Shown here: positions 43,517-52,726 of the stretch, one piece after another
Layout of the letters: each line of letters begins with the position of its first letter
Position numbering within the stretch: the stretch's first letter is position 1
Origin: Stenotrophomonas hibiscicola ATCC 19867
Lineage (GTDB): Bacteria; Pseudomonadota; Gammaproteobacteria; Xanthomonadales; Xanthomonadaceae
Length of the DNA: 64,000 nt
NCBI RefSeq assembly: GCF_000382065.1
Contig: NZ_KB907501.1
Span: 1 to 64,000 of the forward strand
Reading direction: 5' to 3'
Program-made: the position numbers and the translations under genes
The notes under the pieces: model-generated
Seen by the model: the letters and a program-made list of their open reading frames with translations, nothing else
What the model was told of the DNA's origin: nothing
Database searches by the model: none

Positions 43517-44890
43517 ATGACCGAGCCCGCAACGCCCCCCGAGCACCTGCGCCGCAGCCTTTCCAACCGCCACCTGCAACTGATCGCCATCGGCGGTGCC
43601 ATCGGCACCGGCCTGTTCATGGGCTCGGGCAAGACCATCAGCCTGGCCGGACCCTCCATCGTCTTCGTCTACCTGATCATCGGCGCGATGCTGTTCTTCG
43701 TGATGCGTGCGATGGGCGAGCTGCTGCTGTCGAATCTGCAGTACAAGTCCTTCATCGATTTCTCCACGGATCTGCTCGGCCCATGGGCCGGGTTCTTCTG
43801 TGGATGGACATACTGGTTCTGCTGGATCGTGACCGCCATCGCCGATGTGATCGCCATTGCCGCCTATGCGCAGTTCTGGTTCCCCGGGCTTGAAGCCTGG
43901 AAGCCGGCGCTGGCGTGCGTGATGCTGCTGCTGTCGTTGAACCTGGTGACGGTGAAGCTGTTTGGCGAGATGGAATTCTGGTTCGCGCTGATCAAGATCG
44001 TGGCGATCTGCGCGCTGATCATCACCGGCGCCGGGCTGGTGGCCTGGGGCTTCACCTCGCCCAGTGGCCACACCGCGGCGCTGTCGAACCTGTGGAATGA
44101 CGGCGGCATGTTCCCGATGGGCCTGGTCGGCTTCTTCGCCGGTTTCCAGATTGCGGTGTTCGCCTTCGTCGGCATCGAGCTGGTCGGCACCACCGCCGCC
44201 GAAACCGCCGACCCCGAGCGCAACCTGCCCAAGGCGATCAATTCGATTCCGGTGCGCATCATCATCTTCTACGTACTGGCGCTGATCGCGATCATGGCCG
44301 TCACCCCGTGGCGCCAGGTGGTGCCGGACAAGAGCCCGTTCGTGCAGTTGTTCGTGCTGGCCGGTATTCCGGCCGCGGCCAGCCTGATCAACTTCGTGGT
44401 GCTGACCTCTGCCACGTCCTCGGCCAACAGCGGCATCTTCTCCACCAGCCGCATGCTGTACGGCCTGGCCGAAGAGGGCCACGCCCCGCGCGGGTTGTCG
44501 AAACTGTCACGCGCCGCCGTGCCGGCCCGTGGCCTGTTGTTCTCGTGCCTGTGCCTGCTGGGTGGCACGCTGCTGATCTACCTGATTCCGAACCTGGTGA
44601 CTGCTTTCACCCTGGTGACCACGCTGGCGACGGTGCTGTTCATCTTCGTGTGGTCGCTGATCCTGGTGGCCTACATGGCCTATCGCCGCCGCTACCCGGA
44701 ACGCCACGCTGCGTCGATCTTCAAGATGCCCGGCGGCGTCGCCATGTGCTGGGCCTGCCTGGTGTTCTTCGCCGCAGTGCTGGTGCTGCTGAGCCTGCAG
44801 GCTGACACCCGCCAGGCGCTGATCGCCAGCCCGGTGTGGTTCGTGCTGCTGGGCGCGGGGTACCGGGTGCGTCTCAGAACGGTGAAATGA
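43517..44890 (+). CDS. cycA: APC amino-acid permease, CycA-like
   Basis: 457 residues with 12 hydrophobic segments. LSNRHLQLIAIGGAIGTGLFMGSG is the conserved APC N-terminal motif, and the central KAINSIPVRIIIFYVLALIAIM also fits. Best match by eye is the D-serine/D-alanine/glycine transporter group. The start is ATG 43517; a TTG 12 nt upstream is in frame but less likely. It is divergent from the EAL gene across a 229-bp gap containing no further gene. Confidence 0.88.
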   Translation: MTEPATPPEHLRRSLSNRHLQLIAIGGAIGTGLFMGSGKTISLAGPSIVFVYLIIGAMLFFVMRAMGELLLSNLQYKSFIDFSTDLLGPWAGFFCGWTYWFCWIVTAIADVIAIAAYAQFWFPGLEAWKPALACVMLLLSLNLVTVKLFGEMEFWFALIKIVAICALIITGAGLVAWGFTSPSGHTAALSNLWNDGGMFPMGLVGFFAGFQIAVFAFVGIELVGTTAAETADPERNLPKAINSIPVRIIIFYVLALIAIMAVTPWRQVVPDKSPFVQLFVLAGIPAAASLINFVVLTSATSSANSGIFSTSRMLYGLAEEGHAPRGLSKLSRAAVPARGLLFSCLCLLGGTLLIYLIPNLVTAFTLVTTLATVLFIFVWSLILVAYMAYRRRYPERHAASIFKMPGGVAMCWACLVFFAAVLVLLSLQADTRQALIASPVWFVLLGAGYRVRLRTVK

Positions 44891-44941
44891 CCGGGAATGC
44901 GGGGTTTCGGCAACGCCGGAAATCGAGAACGTCGGAAATCG

Positions 44942-45029
44942 GTAGAGTCGACTGTTAGTCGACTGCTCTTCCATGGGCTTCCGGAAAACCCCGCGCTGCG
45001 CGCGATAGTCGACTGACAGTCGACTCTAC
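44942..45029. repeat. GTAGAGTCGACTG inverted repeat
   Basis: Same subfamily as 33947-34034: GTAGAGTCGACTGTTAGTCGACT at the left and its inverted form ending CTAC at the right, with a different middle. Confidence 0.9.
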
Positions 45030-45119
45030 CGCTGCGGGCGCCGGCGCAGGTGCGGGGCGCAGCCCTGCCGACCCCCATTCACCCAACATTCGCGGGCGCG
45101 GCCGGATGATCCGGCCGCC

Positions 45120-45896
45120 ATGTCCCGTCGCCCTCTCCTGCTTGTGCTGTTGCTGCTGCCCAGCCTGTGGCCCGGGCTGGCCGCCGCACGCACCGTCTAC
45201 CGCTGTGTGCAGGGCAACACCGTCAGCCTGGCCACCGCGCCGGAACCGGGTTCGCGCTGTAGCCCGAAGGAAATCGACGACAACGCCATCCAGACCCCGA
45301 ACCTGTGGGGCAACATGGGCGTGTTCAGCGGCGTACTGTACGAGCGCGAGCAGGATGGCGTGCTTGTCTACTCCACCCGCAACCTGCCCGGCTCGCGGGT
45401 ATTCCTGAAGTTCACCGTGGCCACGCCGCCGGGCGAGCCTGCCCACGAAGGCCTGGGCAAGGTGGGCAAGCCGCAGCTGGCGCAGCACGCCAGGCAGTTC
45501 AAGGCCGCGGCCAAGGCCACGGGCGTCGACGATGCCTGGCTGCGCGCAATCGCCCATGCCGAAAGCAATTTCGATCCGCTGGCGGTGTCCAGCAAGGGCG
45601 CACAGGGCGTGATGCAGTTGATGCCGGAGACCGCACAGGAATATGGCGTGCGCGATCCGTTTTCGCCGCAGCAGTCGATCGAGGGCGGCGCGCGCTACAT
45701 GCGCGCGCTGCTGCGCCGTTACAACGGCGATCGCCCGTTGGCGGCGGCTGCCTACAACGCGGGCATCGGTGCAGTCACCCGCTACAAGGGCGTGCCGCCC
45801 TACGCCGAAACCCTGGCCTATGTGGACAAGGTGATGGCGCTGTACGCGCGCTACCGCGAAGCGATGGGCATCCGCACCGAGGTGCCGGCGCGCTAG
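45120..45896 (+). CDS. Periplasmic lytic transglycosylase (SLT domain)
   Basis: 258 residues. Signal peptide (LLLVLLLLPSLWPGLAAA), a DUF4124-like N-terminal segment (YRCVQGNTVSLAT), then a SLT domain: AHAESNFDPLAVSSKGAQGV with catalytic Glu148, MQLMPETAQEYGV, and AAYNAGIGAVTRYKGVPPYAET. Cleaves peptidoglycan with 1,6-anhydro product formation. All motif positions intact. Confidence 0.92.
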   Translation: MSRRPLLLVLLLLPSLWPGLAAARTVYRCVQGNTVSLATAPEPGSRCSPKEIDDNAIQTPNLWGNMGVFSGVLYEREQDGVLVYSTRNLPGSRVFLKFTVATPPGEPAHEGLGKVGKPQLAQHARQFKAAAKATGVDDAWLRAIAHAESNFDPLAVSSKGAQGVMQLMPETAQEYGVRDPFSPQQSIEGGARYMRALLRRYNGDRPLAAAAYNAGIGAVTRYKGVPPYAETLAYVDKVMALYARYREAMGIRTEVPAR

Positions 45897-45919
45897 GCCA
45901 GTGGCGCTGTACGCGCGGT

Positions 45920-45978
45920 GTAGCGCCGAGCCCATGCTCGGCTGCGCCAATTGCAGCCGAGCATGGGCTCGGCTCTAC
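45920..45978. repeat. GTAG palindrome pair
   Basis: GTAGCGCCGAGCCCATGCTCGGC and its inverted mate ending GGCTCTAC, between convergent genes. Confidence 0.9.
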
Positions 45979-45989
45979 ACAAAAGCTCC

Positions 45990-47510
45990 TCAGCGCGAGG
46001 TGGAGGTGCTGACCAGGTCGTAGCGCTCGATGCGGCCGACGCGTGCCACCTCGGCCTGCACGTCGGCACGCTGCTTGAGTGCACGCCACGCGGCATCGAT
46101 GCGCACATCGCCCGGCAAGGACGGATAGGTGCGCATGTCCTGCAGGCTGGCCAGGGTTTCACCACGCTCGACCGGCGAGCGCAGCTGTTCGATCAGCACG
46201 GCGGCGGCACCGTCCAGGTTGCCTTCCTCCAGCAGCATCTCGCGCTGGAACAGGCGCGCGTCATCGCCCTGGGCCAGGATGGCTGCGCGCGCGGCCTGTT
46301 CGGTCTTGGCATCGCCACGTTCACGGGCGGCAACGAACTGCAGCAGTGCCTGGGCCGCCTTGCCGTAACCGGCCAGGCCCGGCATGTCATTCACCGCGAC
46401 AGCAGCGTCCTGCATGCGGCCCAGCGAACTGAGCAAGAAGCCGACGTTGAACTGGTGCTCGGCACCATCCGGGCCCAGCGCACCGATGCGTGCGGCCAGC
46501 CTGGCTGTGGCCAGCGCATCATCGTTACGGCCCAACCGGCGCAGCGCCATAAGCCGGCTGTTGAGCAGCCACGCCACCCATTCGGCTTCCGTCGCCGAGG
46601 GCGACTCACCTTCGGCCGCCACACCGGCCATGCCATCGGTCAGCGCAAGCACTTCCTCGTTGCGGTCCAGCATCAGCAGCGTGCTGCTGAACTCGGCCAT
46701 GCGTGCGTCCAGCGCCCGGTCGAGCAGGCCGGAAACCCGCAGTTCGTCGAGGTGCTTCTGTGCAGCCTGCACTGGGTCGAAGCGGGCATCGTCGCGGTCG
46801 ACATAGCGATCAAACCGCTTGTCACTGCGCAGGCGGATGATCTCGGCGGGGCCGGTGATGCGCGCCAACGTGGCCGGGATGTCGTCGCCCCGGCCATTGT
46901 CGGCCTGCAGTGTTGCCAGTGCCAGCCACAGTCCGGTGGGTTCCAGGCCGCCGCTCTTCCAGCCGTTGTCAAACAGCGCCTGCAGCAGTTCCATGCGCTG
47001 CTGGGGCTGGTCCCGCAGGCGGAACTGCAGGTAGTTGATCGCGTGGTGGTCCACCGGCAACGGCGCGTCGGCATGCTTCAGTGCCTGCACCAGGTGCTTC
47101 GTGGCGGGCGCTGGTTGGTTCTCGGACAGTTCCACCGAGACCAGGGTCAGCAGGATCTGCGCATCGTCCGGCAGTGCTTCCTGAGCGCGCTGCAGGTAGC
47201 GGCGGGCCTGGTCGGGCTTCTTCTGCACCATCGCGGTCCAGCCGGCCACCTGCGCGGCGCGGCCGCGATGTTCGGCATCGAAGTCATCCAGCATCGGATC
47301 TTCCATCAGCCGTTCCATCGCGATCAGCGCGCCCAGCGTGTTGCCACTGCGTGACTGCTGGATGGCCTCATCCCAGCGCGTGGCATAGGCCATGTGCATC
47401 ACATCGGCGGTGATTGACGGCTTCTGCGGCGCCACCGTGATCGAAGCGGTGGCGGATGTGCTGGCCAATGCGGCGGCCAGCAGGGCAGCAAGGGGGAGGA
47501 TGCGGGGCAT
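45990..47510 (-). CDS. Secreted repeat-helical (TPR-like) protein
   Basis: 506 residues. Signal peptide (ILPLAALLAAALASTSATA), then all-helical repeats such as AGWTAMVQKKPDQARRYLQRAQ, MALRRLGRNDDALATARLA and LSSLGRMQDAAVAVNDMP, which fit TPR units. No catalytic motif; probably a periplasmic scaffold. Start at 47510 chosen for the signal peptide and a nearby GGAG. Confidence 0.8.
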   Translation of the reverse strand: MPRILPLAALLAAALASTSATASITVAPQKPSITADVMHMAYATRWDEAIQQSRSGNTLGALIAMERLMEDPMLDDFDAEHRGRAAQVAGWTAMVQKKPDQARRYLQRAQEALPDDAQILLTLVSVELSENQPAPATKHLVQALKHADAPLPVDHHAINYLQFRLRDQPQQRMELLQALFDNGWKSGGLEPTGLWLALATLQADNGRGDDIPATLARITGPAEIIRLRSDKRFDRYVDRDDARFDPVQAAQKHLDELRVSGLLDRALDARMAEFSSTLLMLDRNEEVLALTDGMAGVAAEGESPSATEAEWVAWLLNSRLMALRRLGRNDDALATARLAARIGALGPDGAEHQFNVGFLLSSLGRMQDAAVAVNDMPGLAGYGKAAQALLQFVAARERGDAKTEQAARAAILAQGDDARLFQREMLLEEGNLDGAAAVLIEQLRSPVERGETLASLQDMRTYPSLPGDVRIDAAWRALKQRADVQAEVARVGRIERYDLVSTSTSR

Positions 47511-47675
47511 GGAGGATCTCCATCCGTGGGAACCGCATTGAACCTGCTGGGGCTGGTGAGAACAAGCGTGGTGCATGGAACTCTGGTATCCGGCAGTACG
47601 ATTGGCCTTGGCGCATGCGGTGCCCAGCGTCTATTGTCGGTGCCTCTTCAGGCAGCAGGCAGGCAGCGCAGCGCG

Positions 47676-49757
47676 ATGGCACGGTGGCAATGGATGGCGG
47701 CAGGTGTGGCGTTGGCAACGGCAGTGGCACTGGCCGCGACCTGGTGGGAGACACCGCTGCACACGTTGGCTGAACCGGCGGGCCCGGCTCCAACGCCACT
47801 GGCGTGGACCGCACAGATCGAGCCGCTGGCCGGCGATGGCCACCCCGGTGACCGCGACGGCGCGTCCGCGCAGGCACGCTTCGCCGATCCCTATGCGTTG
47901 CTGCGCAGTGCCGATGGCAGTGTCTATTTCACTGATGCCGGTGATAACAACCGGATCCGTCGCCGCCTGCCCGATGGCCGCGTCGAAACGGTGGCCGGGC
48001 AGGGCGAGGGGCGCGTTGATGGCCCGGCACTGCAGGCCAGTTTCAACACGCCTTCGGGCATTGCCGCCGACGCGCAGGGCAACCTGTATGTGGCCGACAC
48101 CGGCAACCATGCGATCCGCCGGATCGGCACCGATGGGCAGGTGACCACGCTGGCGGGTGGTGAACAGGGCTATGCCGATGGGCCGGCCGCGCAGGCGCGC
48201 TTTGATGCGCCGATGGGCATCGCGGTGGACGCGCAGGGCCAGGTCTACGTGGCCGATACCTACAACGACCGCATCCGGGTGATCGGTACTGATGGCAACG
48301 TGCGCACCCTTGCCGGCGGTGAGCGCCCGGGAATGGCCGATGGCGTGGGCGCTGCGGCGCGCTTCGATACGCCGGTGGCACTGGCCTTCGATGCGCAGGG
48401 CGCGCTGCTGGTGGCCGATCTGTTCAACAACGCGGTACGCCGCATAGGCGCTGATGGCACGGTCAGCACCGTGGTCGCCGCCGGTGGCGTGATCAATGGG
48501 CCGCTGTCGCTGGCCACCACCCACGACGGCGTGCTGTACGTGGGTGATCTTGATGGCCGCATCGTGCAGGTGACGCCGCAGGGCCACCAGATCGCGCTGG
48601 TCGGCAATGGTCGTCTGCCGCGCCTGGCCCGCCCCAGCGGATTGGCGATGGATGCCGATGGCAGCGTGCTGGTGGCCGACGCCGCCAGCTACCGTCTGCA
48701 TCGCCTGCGCCCACTGCCGGTAGGCGACCTGCCCGCGCCGGCACTGGTCGGGCCGGCCGCCGATGCCGCCCTGCCCGATACCGGCGGGCGCTGGCCGTTG
48801 GCGCCGCAGGATGGCTGGCACGAAGTAGTCGGCACACTGGGTGAAGTGCGCGGCAACTTCAAGGGCGAGAGTCGCCATCACCTGCACGGTGGCTTCGACG
48901 TGCGCGGTGATGTGGGCCAGACCGTGCTGGCGATCGCCGATGGCAAGATCAGCAGCCCGATGGCGGCCTGGAGCCTGGGCGAGCAGGCCGAGGGCCTGGC
49001 CGTGGATCGCCTCAAGTACATCCACATGCGGGTGGGCCGCACCCCACGCAATGAACCGTTCGATGCGCGCTGGCAGGCGCTGTACGACGAGCAGGGCAAG
49101 CTGGAGCGGATGCGCGTGCGGCGCGGCATGCGCATCCACGTCGGCGATCGCCTGGGCAGCATCAACAACCAGGCGCATGTGCACCTGGCCGTGGGTACTG
49201 GTGGCTTCGAGACCAATGCCGTGGCGCTGGGCTTCCAGAACTACGCCGACCACTTCGCACCGCGCATCACCGATGTGGCGCTGCTGGACGACACCGACCA
49301 GCCCATGGCCGCCGGCAGCGACGGCGTGGTGATGGTGGCGCGGCAGGGGCGTGGCGTGCAGATCGTGATCGAGGCCTGGGACCAGGTTGACAACAACCTG
49401 CCGCGTCGACGCCTGGGCATGTACCAGGTGGGCTACCAGATCCTCGATGCGGCTGGGCAGCCGCTGCAGGGTTACGAGCAGCCGCGCTGGAACATCGTGT
49501 TCAACCGCATGCCGCCGCAGAAGGAAGCGGTGCGCGTGGCCTACGCCCCCGACAGTGGGATCACCGTGCATGGCAGCGCGGTGACCCGTTTCCGTTATCT
49601 GGCCACCAACACCGTGCGTGACGGCCTGATGGAAACCGGGCGTTGGCAGCCATCGGCGCTGCCGCCGGGTGAGTACATCGTACGCGCCAGCGTGCGCGAC
49701 TACAGCGGCAACGACGGCATCGGCCTGCGCGAGGTCAGGGTACGGCTGCTGCCATAG
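47676..49757 (+). CDS. NHL beta-propeller fused to an M23-like domain
   Basis: 693 residues. N-terminal membrane anchor or signal (WMAAGVALATAVALAATWW). NHL repeats (about 45-340): FADPYALLRSADGSVYFTDA, FNTPSGIAADAQGNLYVADT, FDAPMGIAVDAQGQVYVADT, FDTPVALAFDAQGALLVADL. A LytM/M23-like domain follows (about 385-510): HGGFD with His404 and Asp408, and HVHLAVG with His501 and His503. These are the usual zinc ligands, so peptidoglycan hydrolysis is possible. The C-terminal ~170 residues look like beta-sandwich. It overlaps the next, convergent gene by 23 bp. Confidence 0.82.
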   Translation: MARWQWMAAGVALATAVALAATWWETPLHTLAEPAGPAPTPLAWTAQIEPLAGDGHPGDRDGASAQARFADPYALLRSADGSVYFTDAGDNNRIRRRLPDGRVETVAGQGEGRVDGPALQASFNTPSGIAADAQGNLYVADTGNHAIRRIGTDGQVTTLAGGEQGYADGPAAQARFDAPMGIAVDAQGQVYVADTYNDRIRVIGTDGNVRTLAGGERPGMADGVGAAARFDTPVALAFDAQGALLVADLFNNAVRRIGADGTVSTVVAAGGVINGPLSLATTHDGVLYVGDLDGRIVQVTPQGHQIALVGNGRLPRLARPSGLAMDADGSVLVADAASYRLHRLRPLPVGDLPAPALVGPAADAALPDTGGRWPLAPQDGWHEVVGTLGEVRGNFKGESRHHLHGGFDVRGDVGQTVLAIADGKISSPMAAWSLGEQAEGLAVDRLKYIHMRVGRTPRNEPFDARWQALYDEQGKLERMRVRRGMRIHVGDRLGSINNQAHVHLAVGTGGFETNAVALGFQNYADHFAPRITDVALLDDTDQPMAAGSDGVVMVARQGRGVQIVIEAWDQVDNNLPRRRLGMYQVGYQILDAAGQPLQGYEQPRWNIVFNRMPPQKEAVRVAYAPDSGITVHGSAVTRFRYLATNTVRDGLMETGRWQPSALPPGEYIVRASVRDYSGNDGIGLREVRVRLLP

Positions 49758-50142
49758 CGGCAGCCGGGGCGCCGCAGCGTTCGCGCTCGGCGTCCATGTC
49801 TTCCAGCGGCCGCACTTCGATGCTGCCGAAGCGTGCCCAAGGGAAGTCGCGGGCGATGCGCATGGCTTCGTCGCGGTCGCGGGCGACGATCAGGTTGAAG
49901 CCGGCCAGCAGTTCACGGGTTTCGGCGAACGGGCCATCCAGTACGCGGCTGTGGCCATCACGCACGCGCAGGGTCTGCGCGGTGTCGACCGGCTGCAGCT
50001 TCTGCGCGGCCAGCAGCGTGCCTTCGGCCTGCAGCTTGTCGGCATGGGCCAGGCAGTCGCGCATCAGCGCGTTGAATTCTTCGATGGGCAGGGCCTGCAG
50101 CAGGGCAGGCTCGATGTAGATCAGAAGCAGGTACTGCTGCAT
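49735..50142 (-). CDS. YCII/DGPF-domain protein
   Basis: 135 residues. YCII-related fold with the DGPF motif in RVLDGPFAETRELLAGFNLI. DGPF proteins are the usual partners of ECF42 sigma factors, and such a sigma lies at 52727. Start at 50142 with MQQYLLLIYIEP, the common N-terminus of the family. Convergent overlap of 23 bp with the NHL gene. Function unknown. Confidence 0.88.
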   Translation of the reverse strand: MQQYLLLIYIEPALLQALPIEEFNALMRDCLAHADKLQAEGTLLAAQKLQPVDTAQTLRVRDGHSRVLDGPFAETRELLAGFNLIVARDRDEAMRIARDFPWARFGSIEVRPLEDMDAERERCGAPAAAMAAAVP

Positions 50143-50214
50143 GGCGCGGTCCTGGCGGGGGCGGGGTGCCCATGATGGCGCAGGTCTGCGCGTGGGCATG
50201 TTGCAGCGCGGGAG

Positions 50215-50460
50215 GCGCGCCTTCGGCGGGGATCGGCGAACGGCGGAGCCCCTCCGTGGTGGGTTGGGTTGGTCGCTGAAAGCTGGCTTCCTGCGGTGGG
50301 CCGGGCGGGTGGGATTGGCGGGGACGCCGTGAATCCATCCCTGGAGGCTTAGCCGCGCCATCCATGGCGCGGATACCCCGCCAACCCCACCCGCCCGGCC
50401 CCAGACAGATTCCGGTTGCCGATCCACCACGGGAAATCACAAGCAAGAGCAAAAGCGGGT
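50215..50460 (-). repeat. Structured intergenic element, copy D
   Basis: Minus-strand copy. Arms 50298-50323 and 50376-50401 pair over 26 positions with one A-C opposition on the plus strand, which is a U-G wobble if read from the minus strand. It has the short core TCCGCGCCATGGATGGCGCGG and a GGATTCACGGCGTCCCC right-hand motif. It precedes the DGPF gene at 49735-50142 and lies back to back with copy B. Confidence 0.82.
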
Positions 50461-50504
50461 CGCTTCGCTCGCAAAGCCGAGGCCGCCAGCCAACCGCCGT
50501 TGCT

Positions 50505-50850
50505 GTTGCCTTTGCTTCTGCCTTTTCTCTTGATCTTCCCGTGGTGTGCGACGGTGACAGGAAACTGTCAAAGGCCGGGTGGGTAGGCGGGGCGGGGGTG
50601 TCCGCGGCATGGGCCCGAGGCAAGCCTCGGGCGGGTTGGGCACGATGCCCAACCCCGGTCTTGCCGTGTGCGCAGGACAGCGCACACGAGCAAGCCGCAG
50701 TCAAGCCCCCAGGGACGGGTTTACGGCGTCCCCCGACCCGTCTACCCACCCGGCCAAGCCCATGAACCCAGCTTTCAGCGACCAACCCAACCCACCACGG
50801 AGGGGCTCCGCCGTTCGCCGACCCTCGCCGAAGGCGCGCTTTCCGCGCAA
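50505..50850 (+). repeat. Structured intergenic element, copy B
   Basis: Plus-strand copy with arms 50573-50598 and 50730-50755: 26 positions, one G-T wobble and one mismatch. The T-rich flank and the GTGGTG motif before it, and CCCACCACGGAGG after it, are shared with copies A and D. The inserted block of copy A (CCCGAGGC...GCCTCGGGCGGG, then a CAGGACAGCGCACACGAGCA segment) is present. It precedes the gene at 50945. Nothing else is seen in 50143-50944. Confidence 0.85.
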
Positions 50851-50944
50851 GAAAAAAATTTCCAACAGACGTGTCGATTCCCAGCCCCCTGGTTCGTTGT
50901 ACCCAGTGAAGGGCACGCACCACGCGTCCCCACGGGAGACCGCA

Positions 50945-51358
50945 ATGAAAGTGATGGTGATCGTGAAGGCCAACGCCGACTCCGAAGCCGGCCGCATGCC
51001 CAGCGAACAGGAACTGTCCGAAATGGGCGCCTTCAACGAACAACTGGTGGCCGCCGGCATCATGCTGGCCGGTGAAGGCCTGCACGCCACCCAGCGCGGC
51101 CGTCGCATTCATTTCGGCGGCGGGGTACCCAAGGTCGAGGCCGGTCCATTCGGTCCTGCCAGCGAACAGATCGCCGGCTTCTGGTTGTGGGAGGTGCGGT
51201 CGCTGGACGAGGCCGTTGAATGGGCCAGCCGTGCGCCGTTCGGCGAGGGCGGCACGCTGGAACTGCGTCCCCTGATCTCCGCAGAAGACTTTGGTGAAGC
51301 CTTCACCCCCGAATTACAGCAGCAGGAACAGCGTCTGCGTGCACAGCTGGAAGGCTGA
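50945..51358 (+). CDS. YCII-family protein (DGPF variant)
   Basis: 137 residues: MKVMVIVKANADSEAG at the start and VEAGPFGPASEQIAGFWLWEV in place of the DGPF motif (AGPF). First of a run of small genes leading to the ECF42-type sigma factor. GGGAG precedes the start. Function unknown. Confidence 0.87.
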   Translation: MKVMVIVKANADSEAGRMPSEQELSEMGAFNEQLVAAGIMLAGEGLHATQRGRRIHFGGGVPKVEAGPFGPASEQIAGFWLWEVRSLDEAVEWASRAPFGEGGTLELRPLISAEDFGEAFTPELQQQEQRLRAQLEG

Positions 51359-51426
51359 CCCGATTCCTCTCCCTGCCGGGGCAGGACCCGGCACTACTGC
51401 CCTGAACCGCACAACGGAGTATTGCC

Positions 51427-51849
51427 ATGAAACTGATTCCCTTCCTCGGCTTCAGCGGCCAGGCCCATGAGGCGATGGCGTTCTACGCCAAGGCACTCGG
51501 TGGCCAGGTCACGTCGGAAATGAAATACCGCGACATGCCGCCCTCCGATGGCTCGCCCGGCTGCAACGAGATGCCGCCGGAAACCCTCGACCACGTCGCG
51601 CACAGCCAGCTGGAAATCGGCAGCGCCATCGTGATGGCGGCCGATGGCCCCGGCGGTGGCGAGGGCGGCTCGACCACCATCAATGTCGACGTCGACAGCA
51701 TCGAAGAAGCCGAACGCGTGTTCGCTGCGCTGGCCGAAGGTGGCCAGGTGCAGATGCCGATCGCCGAAACGTTCTGGGCGCACCGCTGGGGCATGCTGAT
51801 TGATCGCTACGGCAAGCCGTGGATGGTCAATTGCATGAAGCAGCCCTGA
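51427..51849 (+). CDS. VOC-family protein, PhnB-like
   Basis: 140 residues: MKLIPFLGFSGQAHEAMAFYAKALGG, then WAHRWGMLIDRYGKPWMVN at the C-terminus, the PhnB-type glyoxalase/bleomycin-resistance fold. Such genes are common in ECF42 clusters. Ligand unknown. GGAG ribosome site. Confidence 0.88.
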   Translation: MKLIPFLGFSGQAHEAMAFYAKALGGQVTSEMKYRDMPPSDGSPGCNEMPPETLDHVAHSQLEIGSAIVMAADGPGGGEGGSTTINVDVDSIEEAERVFAALAEGGQVQMPIAETFWAHRWGMLIDRYGKPWMVNCMKQP

Positions 51850-51889
51850 TCCCTCCCTCTTTCCTCTTCATCCACAAGGAGCGTTACCA

Positions 51890-52300
51890 ATGAGTGCACC
51901 ACAACCGCAGATGATCTTCGTCAACCTGCCCGTGCAGGATCTGGAGAAGTCCAAGGCGTTCTTCACCGCGCTGGGCTACAGCTTCAATCCAACCTATACC
52001 AATGACGATGCGGCTGGCATGGTCATCAGCGAGAGCATCTACGTGATGCTGCTGACCCAACCTTTTTTCCAGCAGTTCACCAACAAGCCGATTGCCGATG
52101 CGCGCACCCACACGGAAGTGATCAATGCGCTCTCGGCACCCAGTCGCGAGGCCGTTGATGTGCTGGTGGACAAGGCACTGGCCGCCGGCGCCAGCGAGCC
52201 GCAGCCGGCGCGCGACCTGGGCTTCATGTACCAGCGTGGCTTCCAGGACCTGGATGGCCATCTCTGGGAAATCGCACACATGGACGGCGAGCCGGGCTGA
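51890..52300 (+). CDS. VOC-family protein
   Basis: 136 residues: MIFVNLPVQDLEKSKAFFTALGY at the start and DLDGHLWEIAHMD at the end, the glyoxalase/VOC metal-site pattern. AAGGAG lies before the start. It is the second VOC gene of the cluster and distinct from the PhnB-like one. Confidence 0.88.
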   Translation: MSAPQPQMIFVNLPVQDLEKSKAFFTALGYSFNPTYTNDDAAGMVISESIYVMLLTQPFFQQFTNKPIADARTHTEVINALSAPSREAVDVLVDKALAAGASEPQPARDLGFMYQRGFQDLDGHLWEIAHMDGEPG

Positions 52301-52324
52301 CGGCCGCCGCAAGGGAGAACCCTC

Positions 52325-52681
52325 ATGGCTTACGTGGATGCTTACGTGCTGCCGTGCCCGCAGGACAAGGTGGCGGCCTACCGCCGCCTTGCCCGCAAGG
52401 CCGGCGCGGTGTGGAAGGACCATGGCGCGCTGCAGTACATGGAGTGCGTGGCCGACGACGTGGAACCGGGCAAAAGCACGTCATTCCCGCGCGCGGTGAA
52501 AGCCAGGCCCGGTGAAACGGTGATCGTCGCATTCGTGGTGTTCCGCTCGCGTGCGGCACGCGACCGCATCAACGCCAGGGTGATGGCCGACCCGCGGCTG
52601 GCGTCGCTGGGCCCGAAGGACATGCCGTTCGATACCAAGCGCATGTTCTGGGGCGGCTTCAAGCCGATTGTTGAAGCGTGA
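52325..52681 (+). CDS. DUF1428 domain protein
   Basis: 118 residues: MAYVDAYVLPCPQDKVAAYR, then WKDHGALQYMECVADDV and DMPFDTKRMFWGGFKPIVE, the characteristic ends of DUF1428. AAGGGAG site. Probably cotranscribed with the flanking VOC and sigma-factor genes. Confidence 0.92.
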   Translation: MAYVDAYVLPCPQDKVAAYRRLARKAGAVWKDHGALQYMECVADDVEPGKSTSFPRAVKARPGETVIVAFVVFRSRAARDRINARVMADPRLASLGPKDMPFDTKRMFWGGFKPIVEA

Positions 52682-52726
52682 GCTGCGGCGCTTGTGCGGG
52701 CCGGGCGTGCGTGTTGTGATCGGCGC

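Noticed and set aside
47631..49571. 646-codon open frame antisense to the NHL/M23 gene
   Set aside because: Low-complexity, His- and Arg-rich translation over an obvious real gene; a shadow frame. The same applies to antisense frames at 14679-15803 and 59324-61027.
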